The position numbers were made by a program, and so were the translations under genes. Below are positions 54,037-64,000 of a stretch of DNA of 64,000 bases, piece by piece. Each line of letters begins with the position of its first letter. The first letter of the stretch is position 1. Below the pieces are notes generated by a model. It was not told where the DNA came from, ran no database searches, and worked only from the letters and a program-made list of their open reading frames with translations. Source of the stretch: Alkalihalobacterium chitinilyticum (GTDB taxonomy: Bacteria > Bacillota > Bacilli > Bacillales > Bacillaceae_F); NCBI RefSeq assembly GCF_029028005.1, contig NZ_JAOTPO010000006.1, positions 124,001 through 188,000 of the forward strand. Reading direction: 5' to 3'.

Positions 54037-55389
54037 TTGAGGAGAAAGCTACTTATTAGGTTTTATCTATTTTTAATGGTCACTGCTTTCTGTCTTATAC
54101 CACTACAATTCTTTGTACATAGTCAAACCCCGACATCACAACCAATTGTTTATTACATTCCTGTTGAACAGGCAGTGGAGCGAGGGCTAGAGGCGTTTAT
54201 GAAACGTTCGATAGAGGCAGCCATTGAAGAAGGCGCAGATCATATCGTTCTGGAAATTGATACTCCAGGAGGCGCGGTTGATGCCGCTGGAAACATTGCT
54301 AGGTTGTTAAGAGAGACTGATATCCCCATTACAGCTTATGTGGTAAAAGATGCTATTTCGGCGGGGGCATATATTGCACTTAATGCAGATCAAATTGTAA
54401 TGGCGCCAGGATCATTGATGGGCTCAGCTAGTGTTATTGACGCAGCAGGTAATGCCGCTGAAGAAAAGATGCAATCGTATTGGATTGCTGAGATGGAAGA
54501 ATCAGCTAAATTAAATGGTCGTGATCCTCTTTATGCAAGAGCGATGGCAGATAATACTGTTGATTTACCTGAGTTCAATGCCGAAAAGGGTAGAATTCTT
54601 ACGTTACTATCAGGAGATGCATTAGAAGTAGGTTATGCTGATGCGTTAGCTAGCAATCGTGCAGAATTACTTGAATTTTTACAGCTGGAAAACGCCATTG
54701 AAAAGGATATGGAAATCAGTTTTGCGGAACAGGTTGCTCGTTTTGTTACACATCCGGTTGTTATACCTATTCTATTATCGATTGGCAGTTTAGGACTTGT
54801 GCTCGAACTATATTCCCCAGGATTTGGTGTTCCAGGAATTATGGGAATTTCAGCATTATTACTTTTCTTTTTTGGACATCTATTTGCTGGATTTGCAGGA
54901 TTGGAATCTGTCATCCTTTTTGGAGCAGGAATTGTTTTAATTCTCATTGAAATATTTGTCCCAGGGTTTGGAATATTTGGTGTACTAGGGATTGGTTCCA
55001 TCATAGGAAGTATGATTTTGGCCTCGTACTCCACAGTGAATATTTTAATTTCATTATTAATTGCGGTTATCATTACAACGATCGTATCCATTCTGATCTT
55101 TAAATACTTTGGTTACCGTGGTCCTATGAAGAAAATCGTCTTTACTGGTGCCACAACAACCGAAGAAGGCTATATTTCAAATGTGACTAGAAACGAACTA
55201 ATAGGTCAAGTAGGAGAAGCGATCACCCCATTACGACCTTCTGGAATGGCGCTGTTCGGCAATGACCGTCTTGACGTTGTTTCTGAGGGAGGGTATATTG
55301 AACAAGGTAAGGAAGTAGAGGTAGTATATACCTCTGGTTCTCGTATCGTTGTAAGAGAAGCTAAAAAACAATCACAAAGGGAGGAATAA
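54037..55389 (+). CDS. yqeZ: NfeD family membrane serine protease YqeZ
   Basis: A 450-aa NfeD1-type protein with an N-terminal signal/anchor, a ClpP-like protease domain, four or more membrane segments (about 240-355) and a C-terminal OB-fold domain. The candidate catalytic pair is Ser108 (ISAGAYIAL) and Lys144 (AAEEKMQSY), as in the archaeal NfeD protease. It pairs with the flotillin FloA encoded next, with which such proteins form membrane microdomains. TTG 54037 follows AAAGGGGGG. It is induced through sigma-W. Confidence 0.92.
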   Translation: MRRKLLIRFYLFLMVTAFCLIPLQFFVHSQTPTSQPIVYYIPVEQAVERGLEAFMKRSIEAAIEEGADHIVLEIDTPGGAVDAAGNIARLLRETDIPITAYVVKDAISAGAYIALNADQIVMAPGSLMGSASVIDAAGNAAEEKMQSYWIAEMEESAKLNGRDPLYARAMADNTVDLPEFNAEKGRILTLLSGDALEVGYADALASNRAELLEFLQLENAIEKDMEISFAEQVARFVTHPVVIPILLSIGSLGLVLELYSPGFGVPGIMGISALLLFFFGHLFAGFAGLESVILFGAGIVLILIEIFVPGFGIFGVLGIGSIIGSMILASYSTVNILISLLIAVIITTIVSILIFKYFGYRGPMKKIVFTGATTTEEGYISNVTRNELIGQVGEAITPLRPSGMALFGNDRLDVVSEGGYIEQGKEVEVVYTSGSRIVVREAKKQSQREE

Positions 55390-55391
55390 GA

Positions 55392-56390
55392 ATGCCACAA
55401 GGAGATATTTTCATTCTCATTATTTTAGGTTTAATTATTGTTGCATTAGCGGTATTATTTACATTTGTTCCAGTCATGCTATGGATTTCCGCATTAGCTG
55501 CTGGAGTAAAAATCGGTATATTTGAATTAGTCGGAATGAGGCTCCGTCGAGTTATTCCGGCGCGAGTTGTAAATCCGTTAATTAAGGCAGTAAAAGCAGG
55601 TCTTGATTTAAACACAAGTAAATTAGAGGGTCACTATTTAGCGGGTGGTAATGTTGACCGCGTTGTTAATGCATTAATTGCTGCACAACGTGCTAATATT
55701 GATCTTAGCTTTGAAAGAGCAGCTGCGATCGATTTAGCAGGTCGTGATGTACTAGAGGCTGTACAAATGAGTGTAAACCCGAAAGTTATTGAAACACCAT
55801 TTATTGCAGGTGTTGCGATGGACGGGATTGAAGTGAAAGCGAAAGCGCGTATTACAGTTCGAGCTAATATCGATCGTCTAGTCGGGGGTGCTGGTGAAGA
55901 TACAGTTATTGCCCGTGTCGGTGAAGGGATTGTATCCACAATCGGTTCTGCTGTAAATCATAAAAAAGTACTTGAAAATCCAGATATGATTTCTCAAACT
56001 GTATTAACGAAAGGTTTAGATGCAGGTACTGCGTTTGAAATTCTTTCGATCGATATTGCTGACATTGATATCGGTAAAAATATCGGTGCTGAACTACAAA
56101 CAGACCAAGCAGAAGCAGATAAGAAAATTGCACAAGCTAAAGCAGAAGAACGTCGTGCAATGGCTGTAGCGAAAGAACAAGAGATGAAAGCGAAAGTTGA
56201 AGAAATGAGAGCAAAAGTTGTAGAAGCTGAAGCAGAAGTTCCAATGGCTCTTTCTGAAGCACTCCGCAGCGGTAATATGGGTGTTATGGACTATGTCAAC
56301 TATCAAAACATTATGGCTGATACGGATATGAGAGACTCCATTGGTAAAGCAACCAACGATAGTGACGATGATAAAAAGTATGGTAAATAA
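55392..56390 (+). CDS. floA: Flotillin-like protein FloA
   Basis: FloA organises functional membrane microdomains. The 332-aa protein has an N-terminal membrane hairpin (about 5-45), a PHB/SPFH-like domain ([20 protein letters not shown] and [17 protein letters not shown] parts) and an Ala/Glu/Lys-rich coiled coil (about 235-285) for oligomerisation. It starts 2 bp after nfeD and is cotranscribed from the sigma-W promoter. B. subtilis calls it yqfA. Confidence 0.96.
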   Translation: MPQGDIFILIILGLIIVALAVLFTFVPVMLWISALAAGVKIGIFELVGMRLRRVIPARVVNPLIKAVKAGLDLNTSKLEGHYLAGGNVDRVVNALIAAQRANIDLSFERAAAIDLAGRDVLEAVQMSVNPKVIETPFIAGVAMDGIEVKAKARITVRANIDRLVGGAGEDTVIARVGEGIVSTIGSAVNHKKVLENPDMISQTVLTKGLDAGTAFEILSIDIADIDIGKNIGAELQTDQAEADKKIAQAKAEERRAMAVAKEQEMKAKVEEMRAKVVEAEAEVPMALSEALRSGNMGVMDYVNYQNIMADTDMRDSIGKATNDSDDDKKYGK

Positions 56391-56413
56391 TCCTCTAAAA
56401 GGAGGAGTTAACA

Positions 56414-56944
56414 TTGAATATTCTTGATTTCCTATTTGGGAATATCTTTTTCGTTATCCTTATCTTGGGTGCATTGTGGAATTTCTTCAGCCGGCAAGCA
56501 GAAGCAAGAAAAGAAGCAGAGCAAGGCAAAAAACCACAAAGGGAACAAGAAATTGACTGGAAAGAAATTTTCCGTCAAGAACAGGCTCCTGACGAAAGGG
56601 ATAAACCTCAACCTACTGTAGCAAGAGATGTTGAACCATCGTTTGAACCGTCTTTTGAGCCGATTCGACAAGAGGTGGATACTGCCGCCAAAGATCGACG
56701 AACAGAAATGGAGAAATTACGTGATCAGTTAGAAGAAAAGCGTAAGAAGTTAAAGCATGCAGAGATTAGCACCCAATCTGCCATTTCGGATTCACCGATT
56801 ATGAAAAATGAAATAGGAAAAAAACGAACGAAGTTAGATCTTGATTTCCAGAACATTTCTCAAGAAGAGGCTATGAAAGGAATTATTTGGACCGAAATCC
56901 TGGGTAAGCCTCGAGCGATGCGTTCCTATTCCAATAAAAGATAA
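56414..56944 (+). CDS. yqfB: YqfB-like membrane-anchored protein
   Basis: A 176-aa protein with one N-terminal membrane segment (about 4-24), then a charged, probably disordered region with the short repeat EPSFEPSFEP and a coiled coil (TEMEKLRDQLEEKRKKLKHA). It is the third gene of the sigma-W operon, the place of yqfB in B. subtilis; the assignment rests mainly on position. TTG 56414 follows AGGAGGAG. A terminator follows. Function unknown. Confidence 0.75.
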   Translation: MNILDFLFGNIFFVILILGALWNFFSRQAEARKEAEQGKKPQREQEIDWKEIFRQEQAPDERDKPQPTVARDVEPSFEPSFEPIRQEVDTAAKDRRTEMEKLRDQLEEKRKKLKHAEISTQSAISDSPIMKNEIGKKRTKLDLDFQNISQEEAMKGIIWTEILGKPRAMRSYSNKR

Positions 56945-56956
56945 TATGATTAGGTT

Positions 56957-56995
56957 AAAAACAAGGTTAAGTAAATTCTTAGCCTTGTTTTTTTT
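56957..56995 (+). terminator. Terminator of the nfeD operon
   Basis: Arms AAAACAAGGTTAAG (from 56958) and CTTAGCCTTGTTTT (56978-56991) pair with one G-U, followed by a T-run. Confidence 0.92.
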
Positions 56996-57001
56996 GATTT
57001 T

Positions 57002-57135
57002 ATCGGGTTTAACTGACGCCAAGACTACCGCATTAAGCCTTAAGACATAATGAAGGATCAGTGGGAGGTAAGTACCAGTAACAACCCGATTGGTTCAACT
57101 AATCTTCAGTGAGAGGTGAAGGCCCCTACTTAAAA
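57002..57135. other. Highly structured intergenic element, possible IS605/TnpB 3' end remnant
   Basis: ATCGGGTT (57002-57009) pairs with AACCCGAT (57083-57090), GATTGGT with ACTAATC (57088-57104) and CTTCA with TGAAG (57104-57121). CAGTGGGAGGT and CAGTGAGAGGT form a direct repeat. The stretch with CCCGATTGGTTCAACTAATC and GAAGGCCCC recalls, from memory, the conserved non-coding 3' ends of TnpB-type elements, which encode the guide RNA. There is no transposase frame here. A riboswitch or other RNA is an alternative. Confidence 0.35.
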
Positions 57136-57151
57136 AAGTTTCACTTTATAG

Positions 57152-57181
57152 TGATAGTCAATCTCTTCCTGTCATAAAAAT
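57152..57181 (+). promoter_or_regulatory. Candidate sigma-E promoter for yqfC
   Basis: TGATAGT (57152-57158) and CATAAAAAT (57173-57181) with a 14-bp spacer approximate the sigma-E consensus (ATA in -35, CATA in -10). In B. subtilis yqfC and yqfD are sigma-E-dependent mother-cell genes. Confidence 0.45.
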
Positions 57182-57202
57182 GAGAGGAGAGGAGGTTCTC
57201 TG

Positions 57203-57484
57203 ATGAAAAAGTGGCGACAACAAGTGAAGAAATTTCTTACCGACCAGATGGAGCTACCACCTGATGTAATGATGGATTTACCCCGTATTACAATGATAGG
57301 ACAAATTCATATTTATATTGAAAATCATCGCGGTGTCCTTCAATTTTCTAATGAAGAGATCCGTTTATTATTGTCTCAAGGTCAGCTCTTAATCAAAGGA
57401 GAACAATTTGTCATCAAGACGATACTGCCTGAAGAACTCCTATTAGAAGGAAAGATCGATAAAGTCTTATTTATTAATGAATAG
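57203..57484 (+). CDS. yqfC: Sporulation protein YqfC
   Basis: A 93-aa member of the YabP/YqfC family, made in the mother cell during sporulation. The sequence has the ELPPDVMMDLPRITMIG motif and a YIENHRGVLQFSNEEIRL segment. ATG 57203 lies behind GGAGAGGAGG. It is 24 bp before yqfD, the usual partner. Mutants of the B. subtilis gene have mild or no phenotype; the molecular role is unknown. Confidence 0.93.
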   Translation: MKKWRQQVKKFLTDQMELPPDVMMDLPRITMIGQIHIYIENHRGVLQFSNEEIRLLLSQGQLLIKGEQFVIKTILPEELLLEGKIDKVLFINE

Positions 57485-57508
57485 ATCATAGTTAGCAGGA
57501 GGATGACA

Positions 57509-58696
57509 ATGAAAAATGTTTGGTTAAACTACCTTTATGGTTACGTTAGAATGAGGATAGATGGGCCATACGGGGAACGGTTTTTAAACCGGTGTATAGA
57601 ATACGACATTCATATTTGGAACATTAAAAGAGTTGGAGACGAGCGGATCGTTTGTTACATTGCCTTAGAAGACGTTAAACGTCTGAGGCCTCTTTTACGT
57701 ATGACAAGCTGTAAGGTAACGTTTACTGAGAGACGGGGATTACCTTTCTTATACAAAAGGATGTGGAAGCGAGGAGGATTTACGGCAGGGATTCTTTCCT
57801 TTGCCATCATTCTTCTCATCCTGTCAAACATGGTTTGGAACATATCGATCGAGGGAGCTTCTCCTAAGGTCGAGCATCAATTGCGATTAGCTGTTGAAGA
57901 AATTGGGATTGAGCGCGGGAAGTTCATTTTTATGCTTCCTAGTGTGGAAGAGATCCAGAAGAAAGTGACCGACCAAATTGAAGATGCTACATGGATTGGT
58001 GTAAAGTTGAATGGTACAACCTTTCAGTTCAGTGTTGTAGAGCAGACTTTACCCGAAAAACAGGAAACATTAAACCCAAGACACTTAGTAGCAAAGAAAA
58101 AAGCAATTATTCATGATATGTTTATTGAACAAGGTCAAGTGCTGGTTCGAAGGAATGATTTTGTAAATAAAGGTGATTTACTCGTTTCTGGATTTATTGG
58201 AAAAGAAGGTAATACACAAATTGTTCCAGCTATAGGAAGTGTTCTCGGCGAAATTTGGTACAAGTCTGAGGTAACGGTCCCCCTTGTTAATCATTTTGAA
58301 ACATTAACAGGGGAAGGTAAAACTTACCATTACCTATCAGTTTTTAACTTTGACTTACCTATTTGGGGTTGGAAAAAACATTCATTTGAAAAAGCAGAGC
58401 CTTTTGAAAGAAAACATTCAATCCAACTTTTAAATTGGACGCTACCTGTGCAATATAAGAAAAAGCAATGGTTAGAAAAAAATGAAATTGAACGAGAGTA
58501 CACTGTAGACGAGGCGGTACAAGTCGCCAAAAAGATGGCGAAAGAAGAATTACAGGAGCGATTACCAGAGGATGCGTTAATAAAAGGTGAAAAAGTTTTG
58601 CACCAAGACGTTGAGAATGGTAAAGTTAAATTAAAGCTTCATTACCAAGTTATAGAAGATATTACGACGGAGCAACCGATCATTCAAGGAGATTGA
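57509..58696 (+). CDS. yqfD: Sporulation protein YqfD
   Basis: A 395-aa membrane protein required for efficient sporulation in the YqfD (SpoIV-like) family. It has an N-terminal domain with GYVRMRIDGPYGERFLNRC, one membrane segment (about 93-113), and an extracytoplasmic region with GASPKVEHQLR and a C-terminal part ending DITTEQPIIQGD. ATG 57503 touches the AGGAGG site, so ATG 57509 is used. Its stop codon overlaps the region of the phoH ribosome-binding site. Confidence 0.93.
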   Translation: MKNVWLNYLYGYVRMRIDGPYGERFLNRCIEYDIHIWNIKRVGDERIVCYIALEDVKRLRPLLRMTSCKVTFTERRGLPFLYKRMWKRGGFTAGILSFAIILLILSNMVWNISIEGASPKVEHQLRLAVEEIGIERGKFIFMLPSVEEIQKKVTDQIEDATWIGVKLNGTTFQFSVVEQTLPEKQETLNPRHLVAKKKAIIHDMFIEQGQVLVRRNDFVNKGDLLVSGFIGKEGNTQIVPAIGSVLGEIWYKSEVTVPLVNHFETLTGEGKTYHYLSVFNFDLPIWGWKKHSFEKAEPFERKHSIQLLNWTLPVQYKKKQWLEKNEIEREYTVDEAVQVAKKMAKEELQERLPEDALIKGEKVLHQDVENGKVKLKLHYQVIEDITTEQPIIQGD

Positions 58697-58701
58697 GGCT
58701 A

Positions 58702-59676
58702 TTGTCACAAATGAAGAATATTCCATTAGAGATTAAAGATCAAAATGAAGTTCAAAGATTGTATGGTCCAAACGACTCTCACTTAAAACGGATTGAAGAA
58801 AAACTCAATGTTCAAATAACGACTCGAGGGGAAGATCTATCAGTCAAAGGTGAAGATGAAGCGGTTCAAGTCGTGAAAGATGTTCTAGAAACAATGTTGA
58901 AGTTGTTACGGCAAGGAACGGCATTGTCAGAACGAGATGTTGTCTATGCTATTCAATTAGCAGAAAAAGGCATGCTAGAAGAACTTCTTCATTTATATCA
59001 AGAAAAGCTTACAGTTAATGCCAAAGGCAAACCTGTATTAATTAAGACATTAGGGCAAAAGCATTATGTTTCATCAATTCGAAAGCGAGACCTCGTCTTT
59101 GGAATTGGTCCTGCTGGAACAGGGAAAACGTATTTAGCTGTTGTTATGGCAGTAACCGCATTAAAAGAAGGACAAGTAAAGAAAATTGTCCTTACACGCC
59201 CTGCAGTAGAAGCTGGAGAAAGCTTAGGTTTTTTACCGGGTGACTTAAAGGAAAAAGTTGATCCATATTTGCGTCCGCTCTACGATGCTCTTCATGACAT
59301 TTTAGGTGTTGAACAAACCCTGCGATTGATGGAGAGAGGGACAATTGAAGTTGCACCATTAGCGTATATGAGAGGCCGGACATTAGATGATTCTTTCGTT
59401 ATCTTAGATGAGGCTCAAAATACGACACAAGAGCAAATGAAAATGTTTTTAACACGATTAGGTTTTGGTTCAAAGATGGTAGTAAATGGAGATTTAACAC
59501 AAATTGACTTACCAAAAGGAAAAAGATCCGGGTTAAAAGTTGGTATCGATGTACTTGGTAATGTACAAGGGGTAGACTTTATTTACTTACAACAATCTGA
59601 CGTCGTTCGTCATACTCTCGTTCAGCGGATTTTAGATGCGTATGATCATTCAGAAAAAAGAGATAAAGAAGAGTAA
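58702..59676 (+). CDS. phoH: PhoH-like ATPase
   Basis: A 324-aa cytoplasmic ATPase of the PhoH family, thought to act in RNA metabolism as an RNA helicase-like protein. It has an N-terminal KH-like region (YGPNDSHLKRIEEKLNVQ), Walker A GIGPAGTGKTYLA and Walker B FVILDEAQNTTQEQMK. TTG 58702, ten bases after AAGGAG, is preferred over TTG 58693 (inside the yqfD stop) and ATG 58711. It lies between yqfD and pgpH, as in B. subtilis. Confidence 0.94.
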   Translation: MSQMKNIPLEIKDQNEVQRLYGPNDSHLKRIEEKLNVQITTRGEDLSVKGEDEAVQVVKDVLETMLKLLRQGTALSERDVVYAIQLAEKGMLEELLHLYQEKLTVNAKGKPVLIKTLGQKHYVSSIRKRDLVFGIGPAGTGKTYLAVVMAVTALKEGQVKKIVLTRPAVEAGESLGFLPGDLKEKVDPYLRPLYDALHDILGVEQTLRLMERGTIEVAPLAYMRGRTLDDSFVILDEAQNTTQEQMKMFLTRLGFGSKMVVNGDLTQIDLPKGKRSGLKVGIDVLGNVQGVDFIYLQQSDVVRHTLVQRILDAYDHSEKRDKEE

Positions 59677-59688
59677 ACATTTTGTTCT

Positions 59689-59798
59689 GAGGGTGACCCA
59701 TTTTTAAAGTACTCGACCTCGCTCGATATTTAGCTGCTCAACGTTGAGACACTATTATCAAATAAAGCGATGTGAATAGTACTTATGAGTCGCCCTCT
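59689..59798. repeat. Long-loop GAGGGTGAC inverted repeat after phoH
   Basis: GAGGGTGAC (59689-59697) pairs with GTCGCCCTC (59789-59797), and AAGTACT (59707-59713) pairs with AGTACTT (59778-59784) inside it. The element after metY (8708-8793) has the same outer arm sequence. It lies where a terminator of phoH would be expected. The rest of the 59677-59898 gap holds a TATAAT at 59841-59846 that may belong to a pgpH promoter. Confidence 0.55.
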
Positions 59799-59898
59799 TA
59801 TCCTTATTACATAATTGTTTCTTCCCTTAGTTTAAAACTTTATAATGTTGGACAAACAGGGAAAGGAGTATTAGGTAAGAAAATAGAGGTGACCGATC

Positions 59899-62064
59899 TT
59901 GAATAAACGTTCCCCGATCGATCAAATGACATGGTGGAAAAAAATAAAAGACCATCGATACCTACGTGGTGTTCTTTTTGTTATATTAGCCGTATTTTTA
60001 TTTCTTTCAATGCTGGATAATATTATTCCAGAAAAGATTGAAGTTCGAATGTCTTCAGTAGCTGAACAAGACATTCGTGCTCCGATTACAGTAGAGAATA
60101 AAATTGCAACTGAACAAAAGCGGCGTGAAGTACTAGAGGCTGTTCAACCTGTTTATGCACTTAAAAAAGAATATGCGCAAATGCAAGTAGAAAAAATCAA
60201 TGATATTTTTGATTTAATTCATTTAGTTAATGAAGAAATGACTAAGACAGAGTTAGAGGCAGAGGCGGGACAGGAAACAGAAAAGTTAAGTTTAGAAGAA
60301 CGCTTAACATATGTTCAAGAAGTGATTTCTTCTGGGACAACGAATGACCTTTCAGATGAAACGGTTCGTACGTTATTATTATCTTCTAGCAGTCAACTGC
60401 AAGTCGCAAGAGAAACAACAACGAACGCAGTTCATTCGGTAATGAGTGAAAGAATTGCTATTAATGATTTAGCTCAAGCAAAAAGGTCGGTAAGAGATAA
60501 GATTGCGATATTAACGGTTTCTAATCGTTTGCATGATGCAATGATTGAAACAGCACAATTTGCTATTATACCTAATTATATTTATGACGATAAGGCAACA
60601 GAACGTCTTCAACAAGAAGCGGTTGAATCAGTAGAGCCGGTTATTATCAGAGAAGGACAGCTGCTTGTAAAGCAAGGCGAGTTGATTAATCATGAGATTT
60701 ATGAACAACTGCGAATGGTTGGTCTATTAGACGATGCGTTTAATATATTTCCATATTTAGGATTAGCACTTTTAGTATTATTAATGGTCGGGATGCTTTC
60801 ATATTATCTGAATGAAGCACAAACAAGCGTAAAAACCAATAATAGCCATTTGCTCATGTTTATTCTCATTTTCTTTATTGGTGTATCCGTTATGAAAATA
60901 ACGAGCCTAATTGAAAGATTAGATATCGTAGCAGTAGGCTTAATTGTACCAGTTGCAGTTGGTGCGATGCTGTTAACGACGTTAATTCATCAACGTATTG
61001 CATTATTTTCAAGTATTTTCTTTGCAATTATTGCGAGTATTATCTTTAATAATGATGCGGTAGGCACGTTTAATTTTACGTTTGGTGTATATATATTATT
61101 CAGTTGTTTTGCAGGGGTCTATTTTTTAGGGCGCTCAACGAGTATGACTCGAATATTAAAAGCGGGACTTTTTGTTTCATTTATTAACATGGTAACGATT
61201 CTATCGATCTTATTCCTAAAGGGCTTTCAACAGAATTGGATTGAGGTTGGCATGTATTTAGGTTTTGCCTTTTTGTCAGGGTTTATAGCGGCTGTCTTAA
61301 CGCTAGGTTTAGTTCCGTTTTTTGAAGCGGGCTTTGGAATTTTATCGACAACTAAGCTTATTGAATTATCAAACCCAAACCACCCTTTACTAAGAAGAAT
61401 CTTATTAGAAGCTCCTGGAACATACCATCATAGTGTAGTAGTGGGTAACTTAGCAGAAGCCGCATGTGAATCTATTGGGGCGAATGGTTTACTAGCAAGA
61501 GTCGGTTCTTATTATCATGACATAGGAAAAACGAAACGACCGCATTTTTTTATAGAAAATCAAATGAAGATTGATAATCCACATGATAAAATATCACCGC
61601 AACTTAGTAAAACCATTATCATTTCTCATCCTTATGACGGTGCGGATATGTTAAAGGAATACAAGATGCCTAAAGAGATTATTGATATTGCTGAACAGCA
61701 TCACGGAACAACATTGTTGAAGTATTTTTACCACAAAGCTAATCAAGAAACGGATCAAACGATACCTGAAGAACAATTCAGATATCCTGGACCAAAAGCT
61801 CAAACGAAAGAAGCTGCAATTGTCGGTATAGCGGACTGCATTGAAGCCGCTGTAAGATCTTTAACTAAGCCAACACCAGACAAAATATTGGCGATGATAA
61901 GAAAGATCGTAACTGATCGTCTTGAGGATGGTCAATTTAACGAGTGTGACCTTACTTTGAAAGAGCTAGACAAAGTGGCGGTTTCGATGTATGAGACATT
62001 ACAAGGAACATTCCATTCACGTATTGAGTATCCAGAAGATCCTAAAGAAAAGGGAGCGAAATGA
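59899..62064 (+). CDS. pgpH: Cyclic-di-AMP phosphodiesterase PgpH
   Basis: PgpH (YqfF) hydrolyses cyclic-di-AMP. The 721-aa protein has an N-terminal anchor (about 21-41), an extracellular 7TMR-HDED domain, seven membrane segments (about 275-480) and a cytoplasmic HD domain with HHSVVVGNLAEAACESIG, YYHDIGKTKRPHFF and a later AEQHHGTTLLKYFYHKA. The HD pair and histidines bind the metal centre. TTG 59899 follows AGAGGTGA. It overlaps ybeY by four bases (ATGA). Confidence 0.95.
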   Translation: MNKRSPIDQMTWWKKIKDHRYLRGVLFVILAVFLFLSMLDNIIPEKIEVRMSSVAEQDIRAPITVENKIATEQKRREVLEAVQPVYALKKEYAQMQVEKINDIFDLIHLVNEEMTKTELEAEAGQETEKLSLEERLTYVQEVISSGTTNDLSDETVRTLLLSSSSQLQVARETTTNAVHSVMSERIAINDLAQAKRSVRDKIAILTVSNRLHDAMIETAQFAIIPNYIYDDKATERLQQEAVESVEPVIIREGQLLVKQGELINHEIYEQLRMVGLLDDAFNIFPYLGLALLVLLMVGMLSYYLNEAQTSVKTNNSHLLMFILIFFIGVSVMKITSLIERLDIVAVGLIVPVAVGAMLLTTLIHQRIALFSSIFFAIIASIIFNNDAVGTFNFTFGVYILFSCFAGVYFLGRSTSMTRILKAGLFVSFINMVTILSILFLKGFQQNWIEVGMYLGFAFLSGFIAAVLTLGLVPFFEAGFGILSTTKLIELSNPNHPLLRRILLEAPGTYHHSVVVGNLAEAACESIGANGLLARVGSYYHDIGKTKRPHFFIENQMKIDNPHDKISPQLSKTIIISHPYDGADMLKEYKMPKEIIDIAEQHHGTTLLKYFYHKANQETDQTIPEEQFRYPGPKAQTKEAAIVGIADCIEAAVRSLTKPTPDKILAMIRKIVTDRLEDGQFNECDLTLKELDKVAVSMYETLQGTFHSRIEYPEDPKEKGAK

Positions 62065-62534
62065 TGAACTTTGAGATTGACATTCTTGATGAAACTAATG
62101 AGGTTACGACAGAACAACTTCAGTTAACAGAAGAAATTATCAGCGAAGCAGCAAAAATGGAAGGTTTAACCGGGCCGACTGAAATTTCAATAACTTTTGT
62201 TGACGATAAACGGATCCAAGAAATAAACCGAGATTATCGTGGGAAAGATACACCTACTGACGTTATTTCTTTTGCCTTAAATGAGGCAGGGGAAGAAGAG
62301 GTGCAAATTATTGATCCAGAAGGTCCAAATGTTTTAGGTGATATTATCATTTCCATACCGCGTACGATCGAACAAGCTCAACATTATGAACATTCTTTTG
62401 AAAGAGAACTAGGGTTTCTCCTTGTCCATGGATTTCTCCATTTGTTAGGATACGATCACTTAACAGGTGAAGAGGAGAAAATTATGTTTTCAAGACAAGA
62501 AGAAATCTTAAACGCCTATGGACTTAAAAGATAA
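62061..62534 (+). CDS. ybeY: Endoribonuclease YbeY
   Basis: YbeY is a zinc-dependent ribonuclease involved in 16S rRNA 3'-end maturation and ribosome quality control. The 157-aa protein has the HGFLHLLGYDH metal-binding signature and the conserved REINRDYRGKDTPTDVISFA-like block (here QEINRDYRGKDTPTDVISF). Two ATGs (62061, 62064) follow GGGAG. It overlaps pgpH by four bases and dgkA by 17, so translation is coupled along the operon. Confidence 0.95.
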   Translation: MMNFEIDILDETNEVTTEQLQLTEEIISEAAKMEGLTGPTEISITFVDDKRIQEINRDYRGKDTPTDVISFALNEAGEEEVQIIDPEGPNVLGDIIISIPRTIEQAQHYEHSFERELGFLLVHGFLHLLGYDHLTGEEEKIMFSRQEEILNAYGLKR

Positions 62535-62922
62535 AAACCTTTGGGGATTTAAACGACTGCTTCGTTCTTTCGTATATGCATGGACTGGCTTAAAGTATGT
62601 TATTCGTTATGAGCAAAATATGAGAATACATTTAATTATGAGCGCAGTAGTTATGGCGTTAGCGTTTATATTGAATGTTCCTTTAATGCAAAAAATCATT
62701 TTATTGTTAGTTGTAGGTATGGTGCTATCTTTAGAGGTGATGAATACAGCGATTGAACGGACTGTAGATATGATCACAGAAGAATACCATCCGCAAGCAA
62801 AAGTGGCTAAAGATATTGCTGCTGGAGCGGTGTTTATTTTTAGTATTATTTCAGTGTTAATTGGCTTGGCGATTTTTTTACCACCGATTATTGAGCTGGT
62901 ATCCATGATTTTAAGCTCATAG
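62518..62922 (+). CDS. dgkA: Undecaprenol kinase DgkA
   Basis: A 134-aa integral membrane kinase with three membrane segments. Gram-positive DgkA phosphorylates undecaprenol for cell-wall lipid carrier recycling. The signature EVMNTAIERTVDMI carries the catalytic glutamate and the metal-binding residues. The ATG overlaps the last codons of ybeY. In B. subtilis cdd follows directly; here another gene comes first. Confidence 0.94.
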   Translation: MDLKDKNLWGFKRLLRSFVYAWTGLKYVIRYEQNMRIHLIMSAVVMALAFILNVPLMQKIILLLVVGMVLSLEVMNTAIERTVDMITEEYHPQAKVAKDIAAGAVFIFSIISVLIGLAIFLPPIIELVSMILSS

Positions 62923-62946
62923 CGGGAGAGGAGTTTACTAGGAGAC

Positions 62947-64000
<1,054 letters not shown>

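Overview
The window is a low-GC chromosomal segment from an endospore-forming, naturally competent member of the Bacillaceae. Spore genes (sda, gpr, spoIIP, yqzM, yqfC, yqfD), the comE locus, the hrcA-grpE-dnaK-dnaJ operon with a perfect CIRCE element and the yqeH-to-cdd gene order all match the Bacillus subtilis sda-cdd backbone. Protein sequences resemble alkaliphilic Bacillus relatives more than B. subtilis itself; that placement is from memory and is an inference.

Layout. 1-5.4 kb: sda (leftward) with a DnaA-box cluster, then yqeH-aroE-yhbY-nadD-yqeK-rsfS-yqeM. 5.4-12.5 kb: comER, a small DUF2533-like gene, comEA, an inserted metY with its own consensus promoter, repeats, comEB, comEC, yqzM. 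12.5-21 kb: a dispersed repeat, holA, rpsT, gpr, spoIIP, yqxA, lepA, hemW. 21-29.3 kb: hrcA-grpE-dnaK-dnaJ-prmA-rsmE-mtaB. 29.4-31.5 kb: deoC, a repeat region and yqeW. 31.6-53.0 kb: a 21-kb accessory block for acyl-CoA catabolism. 53.0-64 kb: rpsU-yqeY, the sigma-W operon nfeD-floA-yqfB, yqfC-yqfD-phoH-pgpH-ybeY-dgkA, a DUF502 gene and the start of cdd.

The accessory block is the most interesting part. It encodes two acyl-CoA ligases, two acyl-CoA dehydrogenases, two crotonases, a 3-hydroxyacyl-CoA dehydrogenase, a thiolase, three short-chain dehydrogenases, a thioesterase, a quinone-oxidoreductase-like enzyme, a TetR repressor and a complete LivHMGFK-type ABC importer. One dehydrogenase and an APH-type kinase are the two halves of the fused animal protein ACAD11. 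That suggests degradation of 4-hydroxy or 4-oxo acids through a phosphorylated acyl-CoA. A ComB-type phosphatase sits directly beside the kinase. Four ACTAACCGGTTAGT-like palindromes in front of three transcription units suggest control by the local TetR protein.

Several families of short intergenic repeats and hairpins are scattered through the non-coding gaps. Many genes start with TTG, and starts were moved where the ribosome-binding site and the known family N-terminus required it. No rRNA, tRNA, CRISPR array or intact insertion sequence was seen.
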